Source: a virus. Taken from it: a DNA stretch of 29,998 nt. Shown piece after piece: positions 9,201-16,901 of the stretch (within the stretch, counting starts at the first letter, position 1; each line of letters opens with the position of its first letter). The stretch spans positions 1-29,998 of IMG/VR virus record IMGVR_UViG_3300007541_000121; one strand, written 5' to 3'. A model generated the notes under the pieces. That model made no database searches. It saw only the letters and a program-made list of their open reading frames with translations, and was not told the DNA's origin. The translations under genes were made by a program, and so were the position numbers.

Positions 9201-10741
9201 AAAGTCCCTGAAGTTTGTCTAATATAAATTGTTTCTGTATCATCACCACTATAGACACTATAACCACTAGCACCACTATTAAGACCCTTTATAAAATAAG
9301 ATTGTTTAATTTCTGTATTTGATACTGGTTTATTTAAAGTTAATTTTGTATACGTTTGAACATCATAAAGATATAAATCCCAACTTGTAGAATTTCCTGA
9401 ATATGGTGCATCAGTTAATGAAAAACTATATACTCTCGCATCTCCAATTTTTATTCCAGATCTTGATGTATTTGATGTTTTTCTTTCATTACAAAGTTCT
9501 ACAGAACCTTTAAATTCCGGAACCCCATAAACATTATTAACTCTAATATAATTCCCCATTCTAAACAAAACAGAAGAACTATCATCAGTTGCTGTTTCTC
9601 TTGGTTTCTCTAAATCTATTATGTTAGTAATTTCAGAATAATCAACATCATACCCCTCAACATAAGCAGAACCTGGAGATATTAATATTGAAGCAAGATC
9701 ATCAGATGGGGTATTTCCTTGCTCAGTTTTTTCATTTGAAAAGAATAGTCCAGAATTTCCTATTCTATCATTTAATGATTCGTGTATTGTAATTTGGAAA
9801 GGTTTTACACTATAGTTTCCAGATTCTTCATAAGTTCTTTTCGCAAGATAGTCTCTTATTAAACTATATTGCGTAGAAATATTATCTTTTTTTACTGAAC
9901 CAGAATCAATTCTAAGCAATTCTACGAAATTAGTGTCCTCTATATCATCAAGATTTCTTTTATCTAATTTTATTGCCAAAGAAAATCTATCTGCCCCGGG
10001 CGCAGCATAATTTGTAAATCCTTTTGCATTGTCATATAAACTATTATCATCTTTTGCAGTTATTATAGATTCATCTATAGATAGACCAATCCTATATGAT
10101 GGTTTACTATTATAGTAATCTAAAATTATAGTTTGCTTTTGTATTTCTACAAAGTATCCTCTAACATAATATACTCCAGTATTAATACTTGCTGAGGAAC
10201 CAATAGCAGATGAATTTTGATTTATAGATGTTGCAAAAGTAGTTCCTGCAGGTATGGTAGTATTTCCATATACAACATCACTTGTACAATAAAATACCTC
10301 AGAGTCTGGGAATTGAGAAATAATATTATTTTCGCCAGAATCTCTATATTTTACATATAAGGTAATATAATCAATTTCATCAGTTTCCGAAGGAACGGCA
10401 ACATAATCAATAGTGGCAGTTATTTTGGAGTTTTTACCTACTATTATTTTCCCGACAAAATTCTTTATATAAATGTTCAAATTAATACCAGACTGAACTG
10501 GATTAACTTTTATTGCATAATATTTTAAATCATATGTTAAACCTCCAGGAACCACGACAGAACCATCTTTGAAAATATGGTTACCAAATGCCTCAATTTG
10601 ATTTTGAATTTGTGACTGCAAGTTGTTTAGTTCTCTTGCCTGTATAGGTTTTCCAGGACTAAACAGTATTTTATGATATGCTTTACTTGCATCAAAGTCT
10701 TCAAAATATGGACTTACATTTAAATTTGTTTTTTGAGCCAT
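3293..10741 (-). CDS. Giant virion structural protein, DUF4815 family (baseplate/tail-fibre type)
   Basis: This 2482-aa protein begins MAQKTNLNVSPYFEDFDASK, with PGKPIQARELNNLQSQIQNQIEAFG shortly after, the hallmark of the DUF4815 virion proteins of cyanophages. Features in order: an N-terminal domain to about residue 400; GE.I-type modules (for example FIEGEKI and FTVGETI); a polybasic stretch GKKKKKNGRWRRG near residue 1337; a Thr-rich linker near 1610-1640; a 'DPLAQSF' domain from about 1650; a Gly-Tyr repeat near 1900-1980; a 'GYVKISDEVFSYSG' module near 2100-2145; and a C-terminal domain containing VFLSAYRPASSDIRVLY and LFPGYNN. It occupies the slot of T4 gp9-gp12 and wac, so a baseplate periphery or fibre role is likely. 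It starts three bases after the gp8 stop. Confidence 0.85.
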   Translation of the reverse strand: MAQKTNLNVSPYFEDFDASKAYHKILFSPGKPIQARELNNLQSQIQNQIEAFGNHIFKDGSVVVPGGLTYDLKYYAIKVNPVQSGINLNIYIKNFVGKIIVGKNSKITATIDYVAVPSETDEIDYITLYVKYRDSGENNIISQFPDSEVFYCTSDVVYGNTTIPAGTTFATSINQNSSAIGSSASINTGVYYVRGYFVEIQKQTIILDYYNSKPSYRIGLSIDESIITAKDDNSLYDNAKGFTNYAAPGADRFSLAIKLDKRNLDDIEDTNFVELLRIDSGSVKKDNISTQYSLIRDYLAKRTYEESGNYSVKPFQITIHESLNDRIGNSGLFFSNEKTEQGNTPSDDLASILISPGSAYVEGYDVDYSEITNIIDLEKPRETATDDSSSVLFRMGNYIRVNNVYGVPEFKGSVELCNERKTSNTSRSGIKIGDARVYSFSLTDAPYSGNSTSWDLYLYDVQTYTKLTLNKPVSNTEIKQSYFIKGLNSGASGYSVYSGDDTETIYIRQTSGTFIEGEKILINGVSSTSRIITDIRAFSINDVKSVFKPSGPDLIEFSADSELQRRTIPNFSSGDEFFLSQNGNLTSPSKFFTGITTGAILSYIGSGNDVHYNKVALISPDSSTLTLEQIPTVVGICTGTIGVSADNTKVDVYLRTPSINSYNDGSLYAELPKSYVSSVNLSNSIISFKSQTKTNVSVSNNAIEVDSSFFDLPVGLTTSSFQAFDQERYSVHWTDGTVEPLDVDKFTLLNNGSGFKLSNISNNTTDSIIGTLVKSGIKSKLKTFNRSKIVNYSYTNTGVGKSEFNLEESDVYGIRIQDKDICLGYPDVIGIIAIYESLDGNYPTFDKLVFSNSSFQNAIITGDNIIGKTNGAVARIVEVTPSGASLEIDIVYLNNNKFTPSEFIEFSESTISIQKISSIIPGRFKDLTKKYSFDGGQKGQYYDYSKIIRNESIPAPSKKLSVVFDYYGLPNNENGDVFTVLSYPREALYDAIPKIGTTEISAANTLDFRPRVSIIDDLSTLTASPFDFGGRDFGNEPNIILSPDEVCILGVEYYLGRIDKLYLDKNGKFVLQKGTSSISPTPPESNTNSMLLCTLQYPPFLDNVSDTIIRLESNKRYTMRDIGKLDNRIGNLEKITTLSLLEIDTKTIEIRDSDGMNMFKSGFFADDFKTNSFIDDSLSRVFVDTENGAILPEKHQNSLPNIPQFVDSGQKDLAGKPIFKSLDGNIRYSGDENNLYSLTLDYNTVGWIEQPFSTRIENVNPFHVAEYVGNVTLNPTVDNWVRTEVLSTNDVTLTSYKLLEPVENVINDNRTDRVDEGLRGKEFDRLVRRLGVKVDGKKKKKNGRWRRGSTFKQVSFSNELSSSSKLTVVGEPEILSSTTSSSIQGVISDKNIRSRNVEFIAKNLKSFTEFYQFLDGRSGLDFISKIIKITPISGTFAIGEDVIGYPVTSGGLNSPVKGNRTIRFKLAAPNHKSGDIQSPQETYKQCPYDREITLPSNYSSSLNYLNIDIASLVSEAKGAYNGYLENDMIFEGQSSGARARLSSNKLISDSIGDLFGCFYIRDSKPDQNEALTFTVGTKSYRLTSSQTNQASIPGGTDISYAESTYTATGNIIQTTETTTTNQLITQQLQTTTTLTRVRRVTTVEKLDPLAQSFEVGRIVQQAPTNSTVDPTLDSNGAFLVAVDLYFAKVDSGNAPLTVEVRNMSLGTVTLERIGEPAVLTPETVLPNGKIFRDNVSSDGSVATTVVFPHPISLEADNEYAIVLLAPNSLEYEVFTAEFGKPTFEGGQYNSQFAIGSLFKSQNGSIWTPVQEQDLKFKLYKAEFVSNGSVSFNLPEINSNNDSTITSNTPEDLLEVYPRKILIGVNSTDLNLQIDTKVTESGQKDDVVYGTIESFGSRVVGITTIKGGKNYPDGSYTVETISEGSGTGLKLDVTVSGGTVTSSSIASGFEGIGYADGDVVTIVASSTPSGTGSGALITVDADSNYNSILLTNVQGESFTVGETIKYYDENGSRQTTTVEIVESSAVGGFYEGNICVINHVNHGMYSGVDLVDIRNIVSDVPPELLESNIVSKDQQGNVQPVSTIKVSNPSIFELFEGVPVSGTNLGYVKISDEVFSYSGVSNGLLTGVQRSIDGTVPSDHYIGQPVYKYEISGISIRRIVNPSHTAYNINGDADRFYIEIDRSGRENDSVVNLTPQLSFRSEGYVGGNDAVVTKNIIFNEIFPSYDLYGPRSVVSISAQARTVSARSVDGIETPYIDLGYSDIQLNSGNTFNSLRMVASRPNETSKLTELPDSKSFTTTLFLSTTDKNQSPQLFLDSCTTNFISNRVNNPVSNYAEDGRVNEIESYLHNAVYYSNIIYLEKPSTSLKVFLSAYRPASSDIRVLYSLITPDSYEVDNIFTLFPGYNNLTIDNNDDGFLDVVNPALNDGLPDFKVADSLDGEYRDYEFTAPNLTPFIGFIIKVVMASKDQANVPIIRNIRGIALA

Positions 10742-10744
10742 TTC

Positions 10745-12313
10745 TTAAAATTCCAAGATGATTTTTACGTCTTCCTTTTGTCGGAGATTTCTTGTTACTA
10801 AAGGTCTATTATCAATGTAGATAACATCTCCTGTCTTACTATTTATCTCTGGTAATGATACTCCAGATGTAAATGTAGATTCAAGATTAATAGATTGATT
10901 ATCTATCGTTTCTATTGTTCCTGTAAAACTTTCATCTATAGATGCTTCAAATCCACTATCATTCAAAATAACACCAGAAATAAAGTTAGTATTTGCATCA
11001 CTATCTGTTGATACATTCAAATAGTCTGTAGTGGTCGTACCATCCCCACCATAGTATAAACTTCTATCCTTAAAATATTTTAAAACGCCTGTAGTTTGAT
11101 TATATGAAGCAACATATCCAACTGCTTTACTAGAATCTTGATAAATTTTATCACCTATAGATAAATTATTTTCTCCAGAAACATTTATTAATTTTAGGGA
11201 AAATAGGTTTGAAAATTGTGATGAGTAGTAAATTTCTTTAGATGAATATTCGGAAGGATTTTTAATGAGACTAACTTGAGAAAATTTTGTATCTGTGGGA
11301 AAATCTAAACTTGAATCATCAAATCTAGAATAAAGTAAAACTCTATCAGCGCCAAGTTCTTGATATATATCATAACCATGTCCGAGTGATGGTGGGATTA
11401 TTGGAATTAATTCTGCATATGTCCCACTAAAATTACCCTGAGGTCTCAAAGGACCCAAATCAACTATAGCATAGGTATATCCACTACCACCGTCAATAAT
11501 AGTTGCATTTTCTATTCTTCCAGAAGAATTAACTTCAATGAATGCTTTTCCACCAGTCCCATCACCAACGATATCTACAGTAACTGCTTTATTGGGAGTG
11601 TAACCATTTCCCCTATTTTTAATATAAATTATTTTCAACTGATTATTATTTACAATAGAATCACCATTTTCCCTAATAGATTCTATTTGTGAATCTGTAG
11701 AAGTATCCCAATTGTTAGGTAAAGCAATATATTCAGTAGAATCAAATTTTACAATATCACTTGGAGGAATTGTAAATAAATATTTCCAAATATATCCATC
11801 ACCACTGTTTCCCGCCTTTGATGGCTCAAAATCAATAAAATTTGGTTCATCTTGAGATGCATTTCCGGAAAGATTATCTCCAGATGAACCATTATACAGA
11901 CAAATATAAACTCTATAATCAGAATTCACAACATAATAGTTGCAATCGTATAATCTAGATTTATTTGAAATAGGGCTTGGATTATCATTGCTATAATCAT
12001 GCCTATACATATCATATTTTCTACCAACAACCCATTGATTTTTTTTAATAACTCTTCTCACACTCGATGATGTCACTCTTTTTCCAAAAAGTGCAGTATT
12101 TTTATAATGTGTCACATAGTTAAGATTATCTGTGGGGTTTGGTATAATTCCACCGGAAGAAACTTCCTGCCAGTTATTATCTCTACCAAATCCATCCTGT
12201 TTCGGATTGCACAATCCCAAAACCATATAATATGCATTTGTAGAATCTAATATAGAATTTACAAAATTCGTTGCATTATTAATTCTAAATTGATCTGTGA
12301 TTATAGCAGACAT
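10745..12313 (-). CDS. 8: gp8, baseplate wedge subunit
   Basis: gp8 forms a dimer in each baseplate wedge and contacts gp7, gp10 and gp6. Several stretches match T4 gp8 as I remember it: GDGYIWKYLFTIPPSD (171-186; T4 GDGYVWEYLFEIPP), FSQVSLIKNP (344-353; T4 FRQISIITNP) and the C terminus GDVIYIDNRPLVTR ... ILEF (495-522; T4 GEMIYMENRPPI ... LFTF). The length is 522 aa against 334 in T4. The excess falls into two insertions: a Gly-Tyr repeat pair at about 225-300 (GNGY, GSGY) and a GDKI-type module with a Gly/Thr loop at about 375-490. A late promoter lies 26 bp upstream. There is no Shine-Dalgarno sequence, and a five-codon leader ORF ends on the start codon. Confidence 0.93.
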   Translation of the reverse strand: MSAIITDQFRINNATNFVNSILDSTNAYYMVLGLCNPKQDGFGRDNNWQEVSSGGIIPNPTDNLNYVTHYKNTALFGKRVTSSSVRRVIKKNQWVVGRKYDMYRHDYSNDNPSPISNKSRLYDCNYYVVNSDYRVYICLYNGSSGDNLSGNASQDEPNFIDFEPSKAGNSGDGYIWKYLFTIPPSDIVKFDSTEYIALPNNWDTSTDSQIESIRENGDSIVNNNQLKIIYIKNRGNGYTPNKAVTVDIVGDGTGGKAFIEVNSSGRIENATIIDGGSGYTYAIVDLGPLRPQGNFSGTYAELIPIIPPSLGHGYDIYQELGADRVLLYSRFDDSSLDFPTDTKFSQVSLIKNPSEYSSKEIYYSSQFSNLFSLKLINVSGENNLSIGDKIYQDSSKAVGYVASYNQTTGVLKYFKDRSLYYGGDGTTTTDYLNVSTDSDANTNFISGVILNDSGFEASIDESFTGTIETIDNQSINLESTFTSGVSLPEINSKTGDVIYIDNRPLVTRNLRQKEDVKIILEF

Positions 12314-12338
12314 TATACAAGTTTAAACATTTTTTTTG

Positions 12339-12346
12339 TATTTATA
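12339..12346 (-). promoter_or_regulatory. T4-type late promoter upstream of gp8
   Basis: The minus strand reads TATAAATA in the 54-bp gap between the 1505-aa gene and gp8. The box ends 25 bases before the gp8 ATG. If initiation is a few bases downstream as in T4, the leader would be only about 20 nt and A-rich. This would let gp8 and the DUF4815 protein be expressed independently of the much longer gp25-gp6-gp7 transcript. Confidence 0.75.
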
Positions 12347-12367
12347 AAACATTGGCGATGATTAAAT

Positions 12368-15300
12368 TTAATTAAATTCTTTTTTTATAGAACCAGTATT
12401 TCTCAATCCAGCAGCTCTTCTTTGTAATATGGGATAAGTAGAAAGACCTGATATTGTATTAGATTTTACTATAAATGAAATATTTTCCGATGTATCAATA
12501 TCAAATCCAGATAATCTTCCCCAAGAAATGTTACCTACACCAAGAATATTTGAAGTTTGTATACCACTAGTATTAGTTGTAGACAATATATTAGAAATAA
12601 TTTTAGTTCCACCAACATTGTCAATAGCGTGAACATAGTAAATATTGTCCACTGCCAATGTAGATATTCCAATAATATCACTATTATTTGCATTAACTGA
12701 TGTTATTCCCATACCTACACCAATAGTATTTGATATATAAACCCAATACCCAACTTGGAGTTGATTTAAGTTGGGTATATTTGAATCCAATTCAAACGAT
12801 ATTGCTAATGGATGTCCACCAACCCCCGTAGTAGTACCTATCCCAATAATATTGCCAGAAAATCCTTCAACATTTGAAATATTTTTTATACTATATAAAT
12901 TTGGCAATGTTTGTGGTATTAAAATTTTGGGCGGATTTGATGAAGTATATCCAAATCCAGGACTTATGATATTGGCATTACTAATCTGAGAATCTACTGC
13001 AACTGTTGCAGTTGCTATTGCAGTAGAACCAATTCCAATAGGACTAGAAATTATTAGGTCTATAGTTGATGATGGTTCGTATCCATTTCCACTATCATTT
13101 ACCTGTAGAGAACTTAAAGAACCATCCAATCCAACATTTGCTGAAATATTTGCATTTCTATATTCAATATTATTTTCAATTAAAAACAGATCAAATTTAT
13201 TTGGAGAATCATATTCAAATAATAAAATATTATCCAAAAATATTTCATTATCTACACTATTATAGTCTTTAATTAGTCTTGATGTTGGGTATATTTGAGA
13301 TTCAATCGAATCTCTTACTTTTGATATAAATTGTCCATTGAAATTAATATCCCTTTTTTGTTTTATCCAATTAGTTGGCCGATAATATTCATCACTTATT
13401 CCTGGACCAGCATAAATTGGAGTTTCTACGGTATCTACTGATGAAAAATTGGACGCTAATCTTTTATCTTGAGGAAAAGTTTTCAATAAATATTGATTAT
13501 TTGATAAAATTTGGAGACTATCTCCTATTTTAACTGTTTCAACAATATCATTAATTTCTGAATCAATTCCTTCAACACCAACATAGAAAAATATTGATAC
13601 ATCATCTTCAAATTTTGGTGCTTGTGTAAATGTAAAAGATGGACCACCATCATATTCATAAGACTCTCCAGGAACCTGAAGAACGCCATTAATAAAAATT
13701 AATAAAAGATTATTCATATCAATTAAAATAGAATCTTCATTTGTAGAGTCTTTGGTGAAACTTAGGAGAGATGAATTATAATATAATGGAAAAGTTTTTC
13801 TAGTACCATTTTGATAATTTTTAATGGAATCTATGTAATATAAATTTCCAAAATTCCATAAAGCAAATGAGTCTGTAAATATTTTATCGACGTAAAATAC
13901 AAGTTCTTCTATTGGTTCTGATAATCCCGCAGCAGTAACTAATCCAATTGGTTTAAATACATCACCTTTTTTAAACCCATATCCATTTCTTGAAATTTTA
14001 AATCCAGAAACTTCAAAAGTTGTTGAACCTATTCCCGTTGTGGATGCTGCAGAAAGTTCAACATTTACTAAAAGATTTATTCCAGTATCGGTAGTTTGTC
14101 CAATACCCAGTCTGGAAACACCTTCAACTGGTAAATTTTCATAAGAGGGAGGAGGAATTATAATTTTAGGAGAAACATATCCACTTCCCCCACTAATAAT
14201 ATTAAAGGACAAGGTTCCTCCAGCTCCAACAATAACATCAATATTTGCGTCACTTCCAGTATGGGAAGAATATGTAATTCCAATTGAAACTGGAGACCTA
14301 TATCCAGACCCATAAGATCCAAAGTCAGTATTCGTGGTTATATTATTGATGCTACCACCAACTACCACTGCTGAGACTGCAGCACCAACTAATGGAGCAT
14401 ATCCTAATCCTCCAGAATATCCGATAGAAATAATCATACCTCCTCTAGGAAGTTGATTTTTATTCACATCATCTGAAGAAATGTACAATTCTCCAGTAGA
14501 AGAAGTTATTCCAGTAAAAGATACCGTGCTTATACCAAGAATATCATCTTCAAGTATTTCAAAATTATTATTCTTATTAGTTTCTGTAGTCGGAGTTTGA
14601 AATATTCCATTAATTAATAAAATTCCATTTCCACCAGAAACACCTATTCCCGTTGTACTTATCCCCTGAACTGTTATTTCATAATCACTATCCAATCCTG
14701 TAAAATTATCGCTGATATCATCATATATAACATTCGTGTTGTAATCGCTCTTTAGAAATACTCTACCACTAAAACTAGATTTTTCTCTTTCCAATCCATA
14801 CAATTCAAATGTATTTTCATATATTAATCCCCTTGGCGGTTGAGTAAAATAAATAGTGTTTCCAACTATATTATATGAACCCCTATAAACTCTTGCATTG
14901 TCTCCATCATTATGTGATGTTTGACTAGTTCCAACAAATCCCCTTTCTACTTCCACCAAAGGAAAAGTTCCCCCAAAACTTATTGGCCCAGATGAAGATG
15001 TGCCAAAACCAACGTTGTTAATATAAACATACTCATCATTAATTTTTAATAAATTTTTTGGAGTTATACTAGATATTCCACTTAAACAGATGATAGACGC
15101 TCCTATAGACACCTGACCACCATTGTTTTCTAACGAATAATTTAAAGGAGTCCATAGTAGAGGATATTGTATTACTTCATCAATACATATTATCGTCTTT
15201 GAATTCTTTTCATACATTTCCAACGAATGGGCATTACCTTCCCCATTTGATGTAAATGTCACATAAATTCCAACTTCAGCATAATCTTTTCTTGTGGATA

Positions 15301-16885
15301 ATTTAAACTGATCTGGGTTTATTTTAATAACATACAATTCTTGTGGAAGTTTGTCGGTTAGTATTCCTAAAGAATTTAGTGTTGTCCCAATACCAACTGA
15401 TACTTCCCCAACACCGTCAAAAGTTGATTTTGGTGTATAAATTAATCTCTCTAGATTGCTGAAAAAATGATTTTTTATTGTAAATATGCCAGTATCTTTA
15501 TCTAAAATATTTGCATCTGAAGGATCAAATTCTTTTGAAAATATTGGATAATCATCACTATATAATTTGAATTCAGTTTCATCAAAACCAACAACATTCT
15601 TTCCATAGAATTCATATACAAATATACTCTCATTTACTGGGGAATATATTAAAGTATCTGGTACATTTACAGTGTCAAGTATTTTATATATCTTTTCATT
15701 ATATGATAATACCTTAAATGTTTCCGAAAAAAGAGGATATTCTGGATCTGGATAAAATTTTACGATTAAATTATTGCCAAAATAAGTAGCTCCAAAAGTA
15801 CCCAAACCTAAAGACTCAACTTCCCCAGTTGTTAAAAATGGGTATTGAGTAATACTTATGTTAGTTCCATCGTGTATTAAAGTCAATTCATGCAGTGATG
15901 CTGTATTTCCTATACCTATCTCAATTAAAGATTTTGCAGAAGTAAATAAATCTGAGTCTATGGATAAAATATCGATAGAATCTGGATCAGATTCTGCAGA
16001 GTAATTTGTATTGTTTATAAAACAATCATATATTGCACTTTTTTCAGATCCGATAGGTTGATTTTTTGATAAAAATCTATATGTACCGATTCCAGAATTT
16101 ATGTCCCCAAACGATACTGTTTTTGCTCTTACATAAAACTCATAATTTGAATTATTAATATAATCAACTAATATATCATCTCCCACAATATTAATAGAGA
16201 ATGAACCAAACATTTCTCTATTTGAACCAACAAAATTATCGGCATATACTTCACTAAGATTTATATCTTGCCCATCATAATAAACATATAATTTAACAAA
16301 ATTATTATAATCAATATCACTTCCAACAATACTAACTTGTATAAAAAGTGAAGAATAAGTATTTTTATCTAAAGTAAATAGATTTTGAGTTTCATATGAT
16401 GAAATTAATTTTGAACAAGCAAAAGAATCTGTGAATCCAATAGTATTTTGTCCAGAAGATGGTGCTAGTGAATATGAAGAATTCAACAATTTTATTTCAT
16501 ATTGTTTGTCAAATTCATCATTCGGAATAAATTCCAAATATTTTTCACCAATGTCATTAATTACAATGGAAAAATCGGCAAAAGGTGTGGAATCGTCGGA
16601 AGTTATTGAAGACCTAATAAGATCGACATTATTGTCTCTTCCAATAGAAATAATTTCAGTAAGTTGATTTTGAGTTCCTTCAGATTCACGAACTTGAATT
16701 AAATATCTATTAAAATCTAAATTACTATCAATATTTAAAATATTTGTAGAATATTCCTTGCTACTGTCATCTGAATTTGAAAATTTATCACTAATATCAT
16801 CTATATCAAGAACGCGATTTGTTTTTGATACAAAATAATCAGTAAATTTTGTATTCTTAAACTTTAGAAATCTAGATTTTGCCAT
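12368..16885 (-). CDS. Large virion structural protein, 1505 aa, no T4 counterpart at this position
   Basis: I do not recognise a named family over the full length. The protein starts MAKSRFLKFKNTKFTDYFVS and ends RRAAGLRNTGSIKKEFN, with no signal peptide or membrane segment. It is beta-rich and dominated by Asn, Ser, Ile and Gly. Visible modules: an 'LLKINDEYVYI ... VERGFVGT' unit at about 608-668; two 'INGVLQ' units (ILLINGIFQTP near 752 and IFINGVLQVP near 1060), which resemble tail-fibre repeats with 'F..AP..GD.V' strands; and Gly-Tyr repeats at about 818-915 and 1260-1322. It lies between gp7 and gp8, starting 16 bp after the gp7 stop with no clear Shine-Dalgarno sequence. The likely role is a baseplate wedge or fibre-attachment component, inferred from position and module content. 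Confidence 0.8.
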   Translation of the reverse strand: MAKSRFLKFKNTKFTDYFVSKTNRVLDIDDISDKFSNSDDSSKEYSTNILNIDSNLDFNRYLIQVRESEGTQNQLTEIISIGRDNNVDLIRSSITSDDSTPFADFSIVINDIGEKYLEFIPNDEFDKQYEIKLLNSSYSLAPSSGQNTIGFTDSFACSKLISSYETQNLFTLDKNTYSSLFIQVSIVGSDIDYNNFVKLYVYYDGQDINLSEVYADNFVGSNREMFGSFSINIVGDDILVDYINNSNYEFYVRAKTVSFGDINSGIGTYRFLSKNQPIGSEKSAIYDCFINNTNYSAESDPDSIDILSIDSDLFTSAKSLIEIGIGNTASLHELTLIHDGTNISITQYPFLTTGEVESLGLGTFGATYFGNNLIVKFYPDPEYPLFSETFKVLSYNEKIYKILDTVNVPDTLIYSPVNESIFVYEFYGKNVVGFDETEFKLYSDDYPIFSKEFDPSDANILDKDTGIFTIKNHFFSNLERLIYTPKSTFDGVGEVSVGIGTTLNSLGILTDKLPQELYVIKINPDQFKLSTRKDYAEVGIYVTFTSNGEGNAHSLEMYEKNSKTIICIDEVIQYPLLWTPLNYSLENNGGQVSIGASIICLSGISSITPKNLLKINDEYVYINNVGFGTSSSGPISFGGTFPLVEVERGFVGTSQTSHNDGDNARVYRGSYNIVGNTIYFTQPPRGLIYENTFELYGLEREKSSFSGRVFLKSDYNTNVIYDDISDNFTGLDSDYEITVQGISTTGIGVSGGNGILLINGIFQTPTTETNKNNNFEILEDDILGISTVSFTGITSSTGELYISSDDVNKNQLPRGGMIISIGYSGGLGYAPLVGAAVSAVVVGGSINNITTNTDFGSYGSGYRSPVSIGITYSSHTGSDANIDVIVGAGGTLSFNIISGGSGYVSPKIIIPPPSYENLPVEGVSRLGIGQTTDTGINLLVNVELSAASTTGIGSTTFEVSGFKISRNGYGFKKGDVFKPIGLVTAAGLSEPIEELVFYVDKIFTDSFALWNFGNLYYIDSIKNYQNGTRKTFPLYYNSSLLSFTKDSTNEDSILIDMNNLLLIFINGVLQVPGESYEYDGGPSFTFTQAPKFEDDVSIFFYVGVEGIDSEINDIVETVKIGDSLQILSNNQYLLKTFPQDKRLASNFSSVDTVETPIYAGPGISDEYYRPTNWIKQKRDINFNGQFISKVRDSIESQIYPTSRLIKDYNSVDNEIFLDNILLFEYDSPNKFDLFLIENNIEYRNANISANVGLDGSLSSLQVNDSGNGYEPSSTIDLIISSPIGIGSTAIATATVAVDSQISNANIISPGFGYTSSNPPKILIPQTLPNLYSIKNISNVEGFSGNIIGIGTTTGVGGHPLAISFELDSNIPNLNQLQVGYWVYISNTIGVGMGITSVNANNSDIIGISTLAVDNIYYVHAIDNVGGTKIISNILSTTNTSGIQTSNILGVGNISWGRLSGFDIDTSENISFIVKSNTISGLSTYPILQRRAAGLRNTGSIKKEFN

Positions 16886-16901
16886 TATTGATTGGTGAAT
16901 A

